Notes under the pieces: generated by a model
Told to the model about the DNA's origin: nothing
Databases searched by the model: none
What the model saw: only the letters and a program-made list of their open reading frames with translations
Position numbers and translations under genes: made by a program
In this document: piece by piece, positions 8,100-15,955 of the stretch
Layout of the letters: every line of letters begins with the position of its first letter
Position numbering within the stretch: the first letter of the stretch is position 1
From: Kitasatospora sp. MAP5-34
GTDB lineage: Bacteria > Actinomycetota > Actinomycetes > Streptomycetales > Streptomycetaceae
Direction: 5' to 3'
Length of the DNA: 64,000 nt
Assembly: GCF_029894335.1 (NCBI RefSeq)
Contig: NZ_JARXZC010000010.1
Span: forward strand, 1-64,000

Positions 8100-9104
8100 A
8101 TGACCTCGAAGTACTCCCGCGGCGTGCTCCTGTGCGTCATCGCGGCAGCGTCCTGGGGTGGCATGTTCCCCGTCATGACGGGGGCGCTCAAGCACATCGA
8201 CCCGTTCACCTTCACCTGCATCCGGTACACCATCGCCGGGCTCTGCTTCCTGCCGCTGCTGCTCGCGCTGGAGGGCCGGGCCAGTCTGCGACTGGGCGGC
8301 GAACGGCTGTGGCTGGCCTGGTTCCTGGGCACCTCCGGGTTCGCGGGCTTCCAGTTCCTGGTCTTCCTGGGGCAGAAGCTGGTCGGGAAGGACGGCGCGC
8401 TGATCGCGTCGATCATGATGGTCCTGCAGCCACTGCTGGGCTTCCTGGCGAACTGGGTGGTCCGTAAGGTCGCGCCGCCCAAGGGTGCGCTGGTCTTCAT
8501 CGCGATGTCGCTGGTCGGCGTCCTGTTCGTGATCACCAATGGTCACCTGAGCATCCTGATCCAGCGGCCGCAGCAGTACGGGGCCGACGGCCTGATCATC
8601 CTCGGCGCGCTCTGCTGGGTGATCTACACCATGGGTGGCTCGTTCTTCCCGCACTGGTCCCCGGTGAAGTACACCACCGTCACCACCGGCCTCGGCCTCA
8701 CCAGCGCGTACGCCATCACCGCGATCCTGCTGGGCACCGGCCTGATCGCGGTCCCGACCGGGGACTCGCTCGTCGCCGTCATCCCGCACCTGGCCTACAT
8801 GGGCCTGGCGGCCGGCTTCTGCGGCGTCCTGTTCTGGAACCTCGGGAACAAGGCCATCGGCCCGCTGAACGGCGTGCTCTTCATGGACGTCGTCCCGATC
8901 ACCGCGTTCACCATCACGGCGTTCGGCGGCCACAAGCCGGGCGGGATGCAGATCGTCGGTGCCCTGATCAGCGCCACCGCCCTGGTCCTGAACAACATGT
9001 ACCTGCGCCGTCGGCAGAGTTCGCTGACCGGCCCGGCGGCGGCCAAGCCGGCCGCGAGCCCGGCCGCCACAGTGTCGGCCAAGGCCGAAGCGGTGAGCCG
9101 ATGA
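8100..9104 (+). CDS. EamA/DMT-superfamily transporter (probable metabolite exporter)
   Basis: 334 residues with about ten hydrophobic segments, the usual DMT (drug/metabolite transporter) size, in two EamA-like repeats: the first opens with LLCVIAAASWGGMFPVM, the second near residue 160 with LIILGALCWVIYTMGG. The ATG at 8100 follows GGAGAGTTTTCAG. DMT proteins export amino acids and small metabolites by proton-coupled transport. It lies between the biosynthetic-looking genes and the LuxR-type sensor, so it probably exports the product of the cassette. The C-terminal tail after residue 300 is Ala-rich and probably cytoplasmic. A GC-rich hairpin (9130-9154) separates it from the regulator gene. 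Confidence 0.85.
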   Translation: MTSKYSRGVLLCVIAAASWGGMFPVMTGALKHIDPFTFTCIRYTIAGLCFLPLLLALEGRASLRLGGERLWLAWFLGTSGFAGFQFLVFLGQKLVGKDGALIASIMMVLQPLLGFLANWVVRKVAPPKGALVFIAMSLVGVLFVITNGHLSILIQRPQQYGADGLIILGALCWVIYTMGGSFFPHWSPVKYTTVTTGLGLTSAYAITAILLGTGLIAVPTGDSLVAVIPHLAYMGLAAGFCGVLFWNLGNKAIGPLNGVLFMDVVPITAFTITAFGGHKPGGMQIVGALISATALVLNNMYLRRRQSSLTGPAAAKPAASPAATVSAKAEAVSR

Positions 9105-9129
9105 CGAGCCGCCGCACGTCCATCCTGTC

Positions 9130-9154
9130 CCGGCCGGCCCACGGCTCCGGCCGG
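9130..9154 (+). terminator. GC-rich hairpin between exporter and luxR genes
   Basis: CCGGCCGG at 9130-9137 pairs with 9147-9154 across a 9-base loop, 26 bases after the transporter stop. There is no T-run. It may be an intercistronic hairpin that lowers expression of the downstream regulator rather than a full terminator. Confidence 0.4.
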
Positions 9155-9177
9155 CCGGCCCATGGGGGCGCGCACAG

Positions 9178-9999
9178 ATGACCGTCACCGTCTCGGCCGA
9201 GCCGTCCCGCATGACGAACCAGGAACCGGTCGTCGACATCCGAGAGTCGCTGGCGGTCTGCCGGCCGACGCTGGACTTCCTCGACGACCAGGACTGGACG
9301 GCACAGATCGGCGCCATCCAGGAGCTGTTCGCAGTATCGGCCGAGAAGGTCGGCGTCCGGCACTTCTCGTACCAGATCATCCGATGCCCCGTGATGGCCG
9401 TGGCCAGGCCGATCTCCCCGGTCATCACGACCTTTCCCGAGTCCTGGCAGCGCAGATACGCCGAGGAGGGGTACGCGGAGAACGACCCGGTGCTGGCCGA
9501 ATGCCTGGTCGGCCCGGTGCCGTTCAGCTGGTCGCGGCTGAGCAGGTCGCCGGGGTTGGGCCAACGCCAGCGGCAGTTCCTCAAGGAGGCGCAGGCCGCC
9601 GGTCTCGGCCAGGGCATGACCATACCGATCCATGCGCAGGGCGAGGTGGCGGCCCTCAACCTGGTGCCCGACGAGCACCGGGTCAGCCTGATGCACAGCA
9701 ACACCTATCTGCTGTACCTAATGGCGCACTACCTCCACCTGAAGGCGCGCCGTCCGCTGGTGGAGGTGGCGCTGGCCACCTCGGCCCGGCGGCGGTCGCT
9801 GCTCTCGCCCCGGGAGACCGAGGCCCTGGAGTGGACGGCCCGGGGGAAGACCACCAGGGAGATCTCCAGCGGGCTCGGTATCTCGGAGAAGGGGGTCGAG
9901 TTCCACCTGGAGGGCGCGAAGCGCAAGCTCCAGGCTTCCAACCGTACGCACGCGGTCGCCAAGGCCCTGGTCCTGCGACTGCTGTTCGCCGCCCCGTGA
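9178..9999 (+). CDS. LuxR-family regulator with autoinducer-binding domain
   Basis: 273 residues. The N-terminal part (about 30-190) is an autoinducer-binding domain. All six residues that define acyl-homoserine-lactone pockets can be placed: Trp90-x3-Tyr94-x8-Asp103-Pro104 (WQRRY...ENDPV), Trp118 (PFSWSR) and Gly146 (GQGMTIP). The C-terminal part (about 205-270) is a LuxR HTH starting LLSPRETEALEW and ending SNRTHAVAKALVLRLL, a motif typical of proteobacterial quorum regulators. Actinomycetes normally use gamma-butyrolactone receptors of the TetR family, so this architecture is unexpected and suggests transfer or a distinct ligand. No LuxI-type synthase is in the window, so it is a LuxR solo here. 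It probably controls the adjacent cassette. Confidence 0.88.
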   Translation: MTVTVSAEPSRMTNQEPVVDIRESLAVCRPTLDFLDDQDWTAQIGAIQELFAVSAEKVGVRHFSYQIIRCPVMAVARPISPVITTFPESWQRRYAEEGYAENDPVLAECLVGPVPFSWSRLSRSPGLGQRQRQFLKEAQAAGLGQGMTIPIHAQGEVAALNLVPDEHRVSLMHSNTYLLYLMAHYLHLKARRPLVEVALATSARRRSLLSPRETEALEWTARGKTTREISSGLGISEKGVEFHLEGAKRKLQASNRTHAVAKALVLRLLFAAP

Positions 10000-10042
10000 G
10001 CCCGGGGCCAGGCTCCGGGCCCGGCAGGAGAGGAAGGTCCGC

Positions 10043-10294
10043 ATGCGGCATCCCACACTGCTCACACTGGCGCTCGCCGCCAGACGGAAGCCACTGCTCT
10101 CAGCGCAGCAGACCGAGGCCCTGGAGTGGTACGCCAGGGGCCGTAGCACATCGGAGACCGCCACCGCCATGGGTGTCCCGCAGCAGGACGTGACAGCCCT
10201 GCTGAACGGTGCCGCCCGCAGGTTGCAGGCGGCCGGCAGCGCCCAGGCCGTCGCGAAGGCGCTGGCACTGGAGCTGCTCTTCCGGGGCCGCTGA
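10043..10294 (+). CDS. Stand-alone LuxR-type HTH protein, paralogue of the preceding DNA-binding domain
   Basis: 83 residues, with a strong Shine-Dalgarno (AGGAGAGGAAGG) before the ATG. The sequence aligns end to end with the last 80 residues of the preceding LuxR protein: LLSAQQTEALEW against LLSPRETEALEW, then ARG, RLQA, and AVAKAL near the end. There is no sensor domain. It therefore looks like a tandem duplication of the regulator that kept only its HTH. It could bind the same sites without responding to ligand, or interfere with the full-length protein. The recognition helix region (MGVPQQDVTALLNGA) has diverged from the usual SEKTVEFHL pattern, so DNA binding is uncertain. Confidence 0.75.
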   Translation: MRHPTLLTLALAARRKPLLSAQQTEALEWYARGRSTSETATAMGVPQQDVTALLNGAARRLQAAGSAQAVAKALALELLFRGR

Positions 10295-10297
10295 TTG

Positions 10298-10329
10298 CGG
10301 CCCGCCCCGCTCTCCTGCGGGGCGGGCCG
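10298..10329. terminator. Bidirectional hairpin terminator
   Basis: Perfect 13-bp stem (10298-10310 with 10317-10329) with the loop TCTCCT, starting three bases after the small HTH gene. It lies between convergent genes and can serve both the regulator unit and the acyl-CoA dehydrogenase gene. Confidence 0.8.
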
Positions 10330-10331
10330 TA

Positions 10332-10376
10332 CCCCTGCCGGCGGACGTTCGCAGAGCCCCCTGCCGGCGGACGTTC
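10332..10376. repeat. 19-bp direct repeat next to acyl-CoA dehydrogenase stop
   Basis: The same 19 bases (CCCCTGCCGGCGGACGTTC) occur at 10332-10350 and 10358-10376 with a 26-base period; the second copy abuts the stop codon at 10377. Probably a local duplication. Confidence 0.6.
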
Positions 10377-11534
10377 CTACAGGCCCAGGGACTTGGCGAT
10401 GATGGTCCGCATGACCTCGCTGGTGCCGCCGTAGATCCGGAAGACCCGGTTGTCGGTGTAGAGGCGGGCGATCGGGTACTCCAGGATGTAGCCGTAACCG
10501 CCGTGCAGCTGAAGGCACTTGTCGATCACGACGGACGCGGATTCGGTGCAGAACAGCTTGACCGCCGCCGCGTCCGCCACCGTCAGCCCGCCGTGCTGGT
10601 AGAGCTCCAACGCCCGGTCCACCATGGACTGCTGAGCCACCACCTGGGTCTCGCAGTCGGCCAGCGTGAACTTGGTGTTCTGGAACTCGGCCACCGCCTG
10701 GCCGAAGACCTTGCGGTCCTTCACGTACTGCAGTGCGAACCGCACGGCGGCCGCCGCCGACGCGTACGCGCCCACCGCGATCGCCAGGCGCTCCTGCACC
10801 AGGTTGTGGGTGAGGTACGAGAAGCCCTTGCCCTCCTCGCCGAGCAGGTCCGCGACCGGTACCCGTACGTCGGTGAAGGAGAGTTCGGCCGTGTCGGAGG
10901 TGCGCAGGCCGATCTTCTGCAGCTTGCGGCCCACGGCGTAGCCCTCGGACTTCGTGTCCACGCAGAGGATCGACAACCCGGCCCGCCGGTCGGCCGGGTC
11001 GTACGGCGCGGTGCGGCAGATCACGAGCACCAGGTCGGCCAGCACGCCGCCGGTGATGAAGGTCTTCGCGCCGTTGAGGACGTAGTGGGTGCCGTCCTCG
11101 GAGAGTCTGGCGGTGGTGGTGATGCCCGCGAGGTCGGAGCCGGCACCGGGTTCGGTCATCGCGATCGCGGTCATGATGTCGCCCGAGACGAAGCCGGGCA
11201 GCCAGCGCTGCTTCTGCTCCGCGTCGGCGTACTCCAGGATGTACGGCAGGACCAGGCCGGTGTGCACGCCGGAGGAGCCGAAGGTGACGCCCGCGCGGGC
11301 GCACTCCTCGGCCACCACCGCCTGGTACTTGAAGCCGCTCTCGCCCGCGCCGCCGTACTCCTCGGGCACCTCGATGCCGTAGACGCCGAGCTCGCCGAGC
11401 TTCCGGTAGAAGTCGCGCGGCGGGTGGCCCTCGGTCTCCCAGGACTCGTAGACCGGGACGACCTCCCTGGCGATGAAGGCCCGGATGGTCTCCCGGAAGC
11501 TCTCGTGGTCCTCGTTGAACACGGTGCGGCGCAC
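10377..11534 (-). CDS. Acyl-CoA dehydrogenase
   Basis: 385 residues, standard length. The GTG at 11534 is preceded by GAAGGGAG and opens VRRTVFNEDHESFRETIRAF; the much longer open frame upstream is a shadow of the divergent regulator. Family marks are MTEPGAGSDLAGI (flavin and substrate loop), TSDTAELSFTDVRVP, QYVKDRKVFGQAV and a C-terminal LQLHGGYGYILEYP with RIYGGTSEVMRT. It oxidises acyl-CoA to enoyl-CoA with FAD and passes electrons to an ETF. The fused ETF gene 3 kb away could be a partner but is in a separate convergent transcription unit. It is divergent from a tandem TetR gene, which probably regulates it. Confidence 0.92.
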   Translation of the reverse strand: MRRTVFNEDHESFRETIRAFIAREVVPVYESWETEGHPPRDFYRKLGELGVYGIEVPEEYGGAGESGFKYQAVVAEECARAGVTFGSSGVHTGLVLPYILEYADAEQKQRWLPGFVSGDIMTAIAMTEPGAGSDLAGITTTARLSEDGTHYVLNGAKTFITGGVLADLVLVICRTAPYDPADRRAGLSILCVDTKSEGYAVGRKLQKIGLRTSDTAELSFTDVRVPVADLLGEEGKGFSYLTHNLVQERLAIAVGAYASAAAAVRFALQYVKDRKVFGQAVAEFQNTKFTLADCETQVVAQQSMVDRALELYQHGGLTVADAAAVKLFCTESASVVIDKCLQLHGGYGYILEYPIARLYTDNRVFRIYGGTSEVMRTIIAKSLGL

Positions 11535-11604
11535 GGTGGCGCTCCCTTCGTGGTGCCCGGAACTTCGCGGTTCCCGTTGCTGCGGTTCCCGTTGATCGCC
11601 CGAC

Positions 11605-11693
11605 AAGTTAATCGCCGGTAGCCTGCACTGTCCAGCATCCGAACCGGTCCTTTCTCCGGATGACCCAGTCTTGCGGCTTCCGCTAAGTGAATC
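11605..11693. promoter_or_regulatory. Divergent promoter region with AAGTnAATC pair
   Basis: In the 210-base gap between the acyl-CoA dehydrogenase and the tandem TetR gene, AAGTTAATC (11605-11613) and AAGTGAATC (11685-11693) lie 80 bases apart in the same orientation, each followed by a TAnCCT-like -10 element. They may be recognition sites for the adjacent TetR protein; this is a weak inference. Confidence 0.3.
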
Positions 11694-11744
11694 CTTGCTA
11701 CCCTGGCCGGGCTGATGGCCGGACCGCTGGTGGCATGGGGGTGG

Positions 11745-13031
11745 ATGGTGTCGACCGAGCGGGGTACGGCGCGACGGCCGCCCGGGCGCAAGGCGCAGCT
11801 GCTCGGCGCGGCGGGTGAACTGTTCCACCGGCGCGGCTACCACCAGGTCTCGATGGCGGAGGTCGCCGCCGAGGTGGGGATCACCGCTCCGGCGCTCTAC
11901 CGGCACTTCCGGGGGAAACCCGAACTCCTGCGCCGAGTGGTCGACCTGGAGCTGTCCGCGTTGCACGAGGCGGTCCTGGCCGGCGCGGACGGGCCGGCCG
12001 CGCTCTGCGCGGCACTCGCCGCCGCCGCTGTCGACCACCGCACCCTCGGCACACTCTGGCAGCGCGACGCCCGGCTGCTGCCCGCCGCTCAGCGCGCCGA
12101 ACTGCGGCGGGCACTGCGCGCCGACGTCCAGCGGATGGCCCGGGTGGTGGGCGCGACCCGGCCCGAACTCGCCTACGGTGAAGCCGAATTCCTCAGCTGG
12201 TCGGTCCTGTCGGTGTACGGGAGTCTCTCCCACCACACCTTCGCCCCGCCTCGGCGGCGCTTCGAGCGACTGCTGCGACAGCTCGGCACCGACGTCCTGG
12301 CGCTCCCGTCGGCCGACCTCCCAGCCGACCTCGCAGCCGGTCTCCCGGCTGACCTCCCGGCCGACGGGCGGGATCTCCGGGGCGGCGACCCGACGACCGT
12401 CCAACTCGCGGCGGGGGCAACGGAGTCGCGTCGCGAGGAGCTGCTGACGGCAGCCGTCCGGCTGTTCCACGAGCGCGGTTTCGACAACGTGAGCACCGAT
12501 CAGCTCGGCGCGGCCGTCGGGATCGCCGGACCCAGCGTGTACAAGCACTTCGACTCCAAGTCGGAGCTGCTCGCTGCCGCTCTCGTACGCAGCCGCGAGC
12601 GGCTGTGGCACGAGGTCGAGGGCGCGATCAGGGCCGGAACCACCCCCGCCGGGGCCCTGTCCGCCGGGCTGCGCGCCTACGTCGGCTTCGCCGGGCACAA
12701 CGTCCACTACCTGGGCGCGATGCTCAGCGAGACCGACCGGCTGGCCGAGCCCGACCGCAAGGCGGCCCTCGACTTCCGCCGGGACTTCCTGCGGACCTGG
12801 GTCGGCCTGCTCCAGCAGCTCCGCCCCGAGTACGAGAACGCGGAGGCCCGGATCCGTGTGCACGCGATGTTCGCACTGGTCAACGACGGCGTGCGGAGCC
12901 GCCCGGGCGGGGCCGGGCCCGAGCTCACCGAGTGCCTGATCGCACTCGGCCGGGCAGTGCTCGGGACGGCGGACACCACGGACGCCGGAACGCCCCGAGG
13001 GGCGAGCCACAGCGGCTCGCCCCTCGGCTGA
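11745..13031 (+). CDS. Tandem (double-HTH) TetR-family regulator
   Basis: 428 residues from the ATG at 11745, with GGGGGTGG just before; in-frame ATGs at 11715 and 11735 are not better supported. It contains two complete TetR HTH segments: the first near residues 15-60 (LFHRRGYHQVSMAEVAAEVG with YRHF) and the second near 235-280 (LFHERGFDNVSTDQLGAAVG with YKHF), each followed by its own helical ligand-type domain. Between them is a Pro/Ala/Asp repeat linker (PADLPADLAAG-like). Single-chain TetR dimers of this kind occur in actinomycetes. It is divergent from an acyl-CoA dehydrogenase, so it is likely an acyl-CoA-responsive repressor, but no ligand is proven. A terminator hairpin overlaps its last codons. 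Confidence 0.85.
   Translation: MVSTERGTARRPPGRKAQLLGAAGELFHRRGYHQVSMAEVAAEVGITAPALYRHFRGKPELLRRVVDLELSALHEAVLAGADGPAALCAALAAAAVDHRTLGTLWQRDARLLPAAQRAELRRALRADVQRMARVVGATRPELAYGEAEFLSWSVLSVYGSLSHHTFAPPRRRFERLLRQLGTDVLALPSADLPADLAAGLPADLPADGRDLRGGDPTTVQLAAGATESRREELLTAAVRLFHERGFDNVSTDQLGAAVGIAGPSVYKHFDSKSELLAAALVRSRERLWHEVEGAIRAGTTPAGALSAGLRAYVGFAGHNVHYLGAMLSETDRLAEPDRKAALDFRRDFLRTWVGLLQQLRPEYENAEARIRVHAMFALVNDGVRSRPGGAGPELTECLIALGRAVLGTADTTDAGTPRGASHSGSPLG
12996..13026. terminator. Hairpin overlapping the end of the TetR gene
   Basis: Perfect 13-bp inverted repeat (12996-13008 with 13014-13026, 5-base loop) within the last 12 codons of the tandem TetR gene. It faces the convergent small secreted-protein gene, so it may terminate in both directions. 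Confidence 0.65.
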
Positions 13032-13089
13032 CTGTTACGACTGCCTACGACCGCCTACGACTGTCGGTCCGGCGGCCGGCTGGTCCGGC

Positions 13090-13407
13090 CTAGTACAGGA
13101 CGAAGGGGTAGTAGACCTTGTGCGAGAGGTTGCCGTTGCCCTGGACGGTGCCGACGCCACCGGAGTTGCCGGCGACCCCCACGTTGTTGTTCTGGTTGCT
13201 GCTCCCGGAGCCGGTGGCCGTCTGCTGGGTGCCGTTGGCGTTGCCGTGCACGCTGCCGACGATGTTGCCGGAGCCGGTGTTGCTGACCACGCTGCTGTTG
13301 GAGAGATGGTCGGAGCCCGCGCCGTTGTCGGCCTGGGCGGTACCGACGCCGGCCAGGAGGAAGGCTCCGAGAGCGGCGATGGCGGCGACTGCGCGAATAC
13401 GGGACAC
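13090..13407 (-). CDS. Small secreted Asn/Gly/Ser-rich protein
   Basis: 105 residues from the GTG at 13407 (GGAG upstream). Residues 1-27 form a Sec signal peptide (SRIRAVAAIAALGAFLLAGVGTAQA) with an Ala-x-Ala-like cleavage site. The mature part of about 78 residues is rich in Asn, Gly, Ser, Thr and Gln, has no cysteine, and shows loosely repeated units (SNTGSGNIVGSVHGNANG; GSGSSNQNNNVGVAGNSGG; GTVQGNGN). It ends in a hydrophobic, aromatic tail (KVYYPFVLY). Composition recalls amyloid-forming surface proteins (chaplin- or curlin-like), but it has no chaplin Cys pair and I cannot name a family. Function unknown; likely cell-surface or extracellular. Confidence 0.7.
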   Translation of the reverse strand: MSRIRAVAAIAALGAFLLAGVGTAQADNGAGSDHLSNSSVVSNTGSGNIVGSVHGNANGTQQTATGSGSSNQNNNVGVAGNSGGVGTVQGNGNLSHKVYYPFVLY

Positions 13408-14014
13408 GGTGGTCTCCTGCTTGCTCGGTACGAAAGTAGCGCGAGCGGGGTGGCCGCCCCGCGTTGCGCCGTTGGCTGGCGTCGCATCGCAAGCATTCCC
13501 CAGTCGGCCCATTGACTTCAATAGTTGGCGGCAGCGTTAGCCCGAAGGTGTCGCACGGAGGGGATAACCCCTCAACGACCGGCCCGGCCCGAAGATGCGT
13601 GAGAAGGCTGAAATCCCCCCGAATGGCGGCTATTTCTCCCACCTGCGTGGGCGCGGCGAGAGTCGGGCCGTCGTCAATCCCAGGTTGACCGGCCCTGCGG
13701 GGCGATATTCCTCCGACAAGCAGACAATCTCTTGGGCATTGCTTTGCTATTTCATTGCCAATCCTCGAATGTCACAAGTCTTGAACGTCAGGAGTCCCAG
13801 TCCCGTGACCAGTCCCGCCACCAGCTCCTCGCTCGGCCCTGGACCGTCCTGAACCGTCCTGAACGGTCCGGTACGAGTGGTCCGAACCGGACAGTCCGGT
13901 CCGCTCACCTGCGCAGTCCGGTACGTACATGTGCGTTCAAGCTTTCGATCAGGCAAGGTGGGGCAGGAGAGTACAGCGGTGGCCGGAAGCCACCAGGGGT
14001 GGCGAGGAGTGGTA
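13408..14014. other. Gene-poor region with GGACCGT repeats
   Basis: 607 bases between divergent genes without a convincing CDS. The half near the secreted-protein gene should hold its promoter. Near the other end CCGTCCTGAA is directly repeated (13844-13853, 13854-13863) and flanked by an inverted pair GGACCGT (13841-13847) / ACGGTCC (13863-13869); further GGTCCG/CGGACC words follow to 13920. This is a possible operator or hairpin for the exporter gene. Confidence 0.45.
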
Positions 14015-15862
14015 GTGCCGAAGCGGGGCCGGGGCCGGCCGGGCAGCGCGAAGAGTGTCAGCCGCGCCCGGAAGGCCAGGGGTGGCGGGCCCGTCCGTCC
14101 CGGGCCCAAGCCGGTGGAGCCGCGCGACGCGCCGCCGACCGAGGGTCTGCTCGGCCCCGACACGCCACCGGTCGAACAGAGCACCGCCGTCCCGCTGGCC
14201 CTGCCGCCGGCCGAGACCGAGGGGCTGCTCCGGCCCGCAGAAGCCGAGACGACGGCGGAAACCCCCGTCGGGGCCGCCGCCAAGCCGTACGTCAGCGTCG
14301 CCGAGGACACCCTCAGCCCCGAGGACTGGCGCGCCGTCGGCTACAGCCTGCCCGTCGGGCTCGGCGTGCCCAACCTCAACCCGGGCGCCCCCGGCGCCGC
14401 TCCCTGGCCGGACCGGATGCGCACCCTGCTGCGCACCCCGATGGCCGAGCGCCCCGCGTACGAGCGGACCCAGCGCGAGCAGAAGCCGGACGCGGCGCTC
14501 CGGAGCGTCCCCCGCATCCTGGACCTGACGCTCCGGATCGGCGAACTGCTGCTGGCCAGCGGCGAGGCGGCCGAGGACGTCGAGGCCGCCATGCTGGGCA
14601 TCGCCCACGCGTACGGGCTGGACCACTGCGAGCCGCAGGTCACCTTCACCCTGATCGGGATCTCCTACCAGCCCTCGCTGGTGGACCCGCCGGTCACCGC
14701 CGACCGGGTGGTGCGCCGCCGGACCTCCGACTACACCCGGCTGGCCGCCGTCTACCGGCTGGTCACCGACATCACCGCCGAGAAGCTCTCGGTCAACGAC
14801 GCCTACCGCCGGCTCGCCGAGATCCGCCGCAACCGGCATCCGTACCCGACCTGGCTGCTGGCCCTGGCGACCGGGCTGCTGGCCGGCGCCGCCTCCTTCC
14901 TGGTCGGGGGCGAGGTCGACGCCAAGGCCTGGTTGGTCTTCGTGAACGCCTTCGTCGCCGCCATCCTCGGCGACCGGCTGGCCGCGCTGGTCGCCCGCCG
15001 GGGGCTGCCGGAGTTCTACCAGTTCGTGATCGCCGCGATGCCGGCCGCCACCTCCGGCGTGATCCTTTCGAACTTCCCCGACGCGGGCCTGCGCGGCTCG
15101 GTCGTCATCACCGGTGGGCTGTTCGCGCTGCTTCCCGGGCGGGCGATGGTCGCCGCCGTGCAGGACGGTCTCACCGGCTTCTACATCACCGCCGCCGCCC
15201 GGCTGCTGGAGGTGCTGTACCTGGTCGCGGGCATCGTGATCGGCGTGATGCTGGTGCTGTACGCCGGGCTGAACACCCACGCCAGGTTCAATCCGGGCGA
15301 GAGCCTGGCCGGGGTCGACAGCCACCCGCTGATCCGGCTGACCGCCGCGATGGTGCTGACCCTGGCGTTCGCGATGCTGCTGCAGACCGACCGCCGCAAC
15401 CTGCTCTTCGTCACCCTCAACAGCTGTGCCGGCTGGGCCACGTACGGGGTGCTCACCCGCAACGCCGGGTACTCCCCGATCATCGCGACCGGTGTGGCGG
15501 CCGGGCTGGTCGGCCTGTTCGGGCAGCTGATGGCCCGTTACCGCTCCGCCTCCTCGCTGCCCTACGTCACGGCGGCCCTCGGTCCGCTGATGCCCGGTTC
15601 GGCGATCTACCTCGGCATGCTCGCCTTCACCCAGAACCAGCCCGACGTCGGCCTGGCCTCGGTCGGCCGGGCCGCCGCCCTCGCCCTCGCACTGGCGGTC
15701 GGGGTGAACCTCGGAGGGGAGATCGCGCGCCTCTTCATGAAACTCCCCGGCCGGACCACCGGGATCAGGGCACCGGGGCTGGGGACGCTGGGGGCGGACC
15801 AGCGCCTCGCCCCGTACCTGCTCGCGCCGCGCCGCGCCGCCAAACGCACCCGGGGGTTCTGA
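14015..15862 (+). CDS. ThrE-type threonine/serine exporter family protein
   Basis: 615 residues from the GTG at 14015, preceded by GAGGAG; the longer frame starting at 13877 lacks a ribosome site. Residues 1 to about 165 are polar and Pro/Ala-rich. From about 170 the ThrE (DUF1212) domain begins (LDLTLRIGELLLASGEAAEDVEAAML), with an amphipathic domain followed by a first block of about five membrane helices from 285. A DUF3815-like second block with five more helices runs to about 580. The family exports threonine, serine or small peptides in actinobacteria. A small multi-pass protein follows 93 bases downstream. The unusually long N-terminal extension has no recognisable domain. Confidence 0.85.
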   Translation: MPKRGRGRPGSAKSVSRARKARGGGPVRPGPKPVEPRDAPPTEGLLGPDTPPVEQSTAVPLALPPAETEGLLRPAEAETTAETPVGAAAKPYVSVAEDTLSPEDWRAVGYSLPVGLGVPNLNPGAPGAAPWPDRMRTLLRTPMAERPAYERTQREQKPDAALRSVPRILDLTLRIGELLLASGEAAEDVEAAMLGIAHAYGLDHCEPQVTFTLIGISYQPSLVDPPVTADRVVRRRTSDYTRLAAVYRLVTDITAEKLSVNDAYRRLAEIRRNRHPYPTWLLALATGLLAGAASFLVGGEVDAKAWLVFVNAFVAAILGDRLAALVARRGLPEFYQFVIAAMPAATSGVILSNFPDAGLRGSVVITGGLFALLPGRAMVAAVQDGLTGFYITAAARLLEVLYLVAGIVIGVMLVLYAGLNTHARFNPGESLAGVDSHPLIRLTAAMVLTLAFAMLLQTDRRNLLFVTLNSCAGWATYGVLTRNAGYSPIIATGVAAGLVGLFGQLMARYRSASSLPYVTAALGPLMPGSAIYLGMLAFTQNQPDVGLASVGRAAALALALAVGVNLGGEIARLFMKLPGRTTGIRAPGLGTLGADQRLAPYLLAPRRAAKRTRGF

Positions 15863-15955
15863 GCGGCGTTAGGCCGGTCGTCCCAGCCGATCCTCCCGGC
15901 CGGGCGGGACCCCGGAGCGACCCCGGAGCACGAGGGAACGAAGGTACGACGACCC

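Noticed and set aside
2533..10376. A luxI-type autoinducer synthase or a consensus lux box in the cassette
   Set aside because: No GNAT-like LuxI gene was found, and no 20-bp dyad with the CTG-N10-CAG pattern was recognised.
11535..13010. N-terminal 490-residue extension of the acyl-CoA dehydrogenase
   Set aside because: It is antisense to the tandem TetR gene and has no domain; the GTG at 11534 has a good ribosome site and starts the family sequence.
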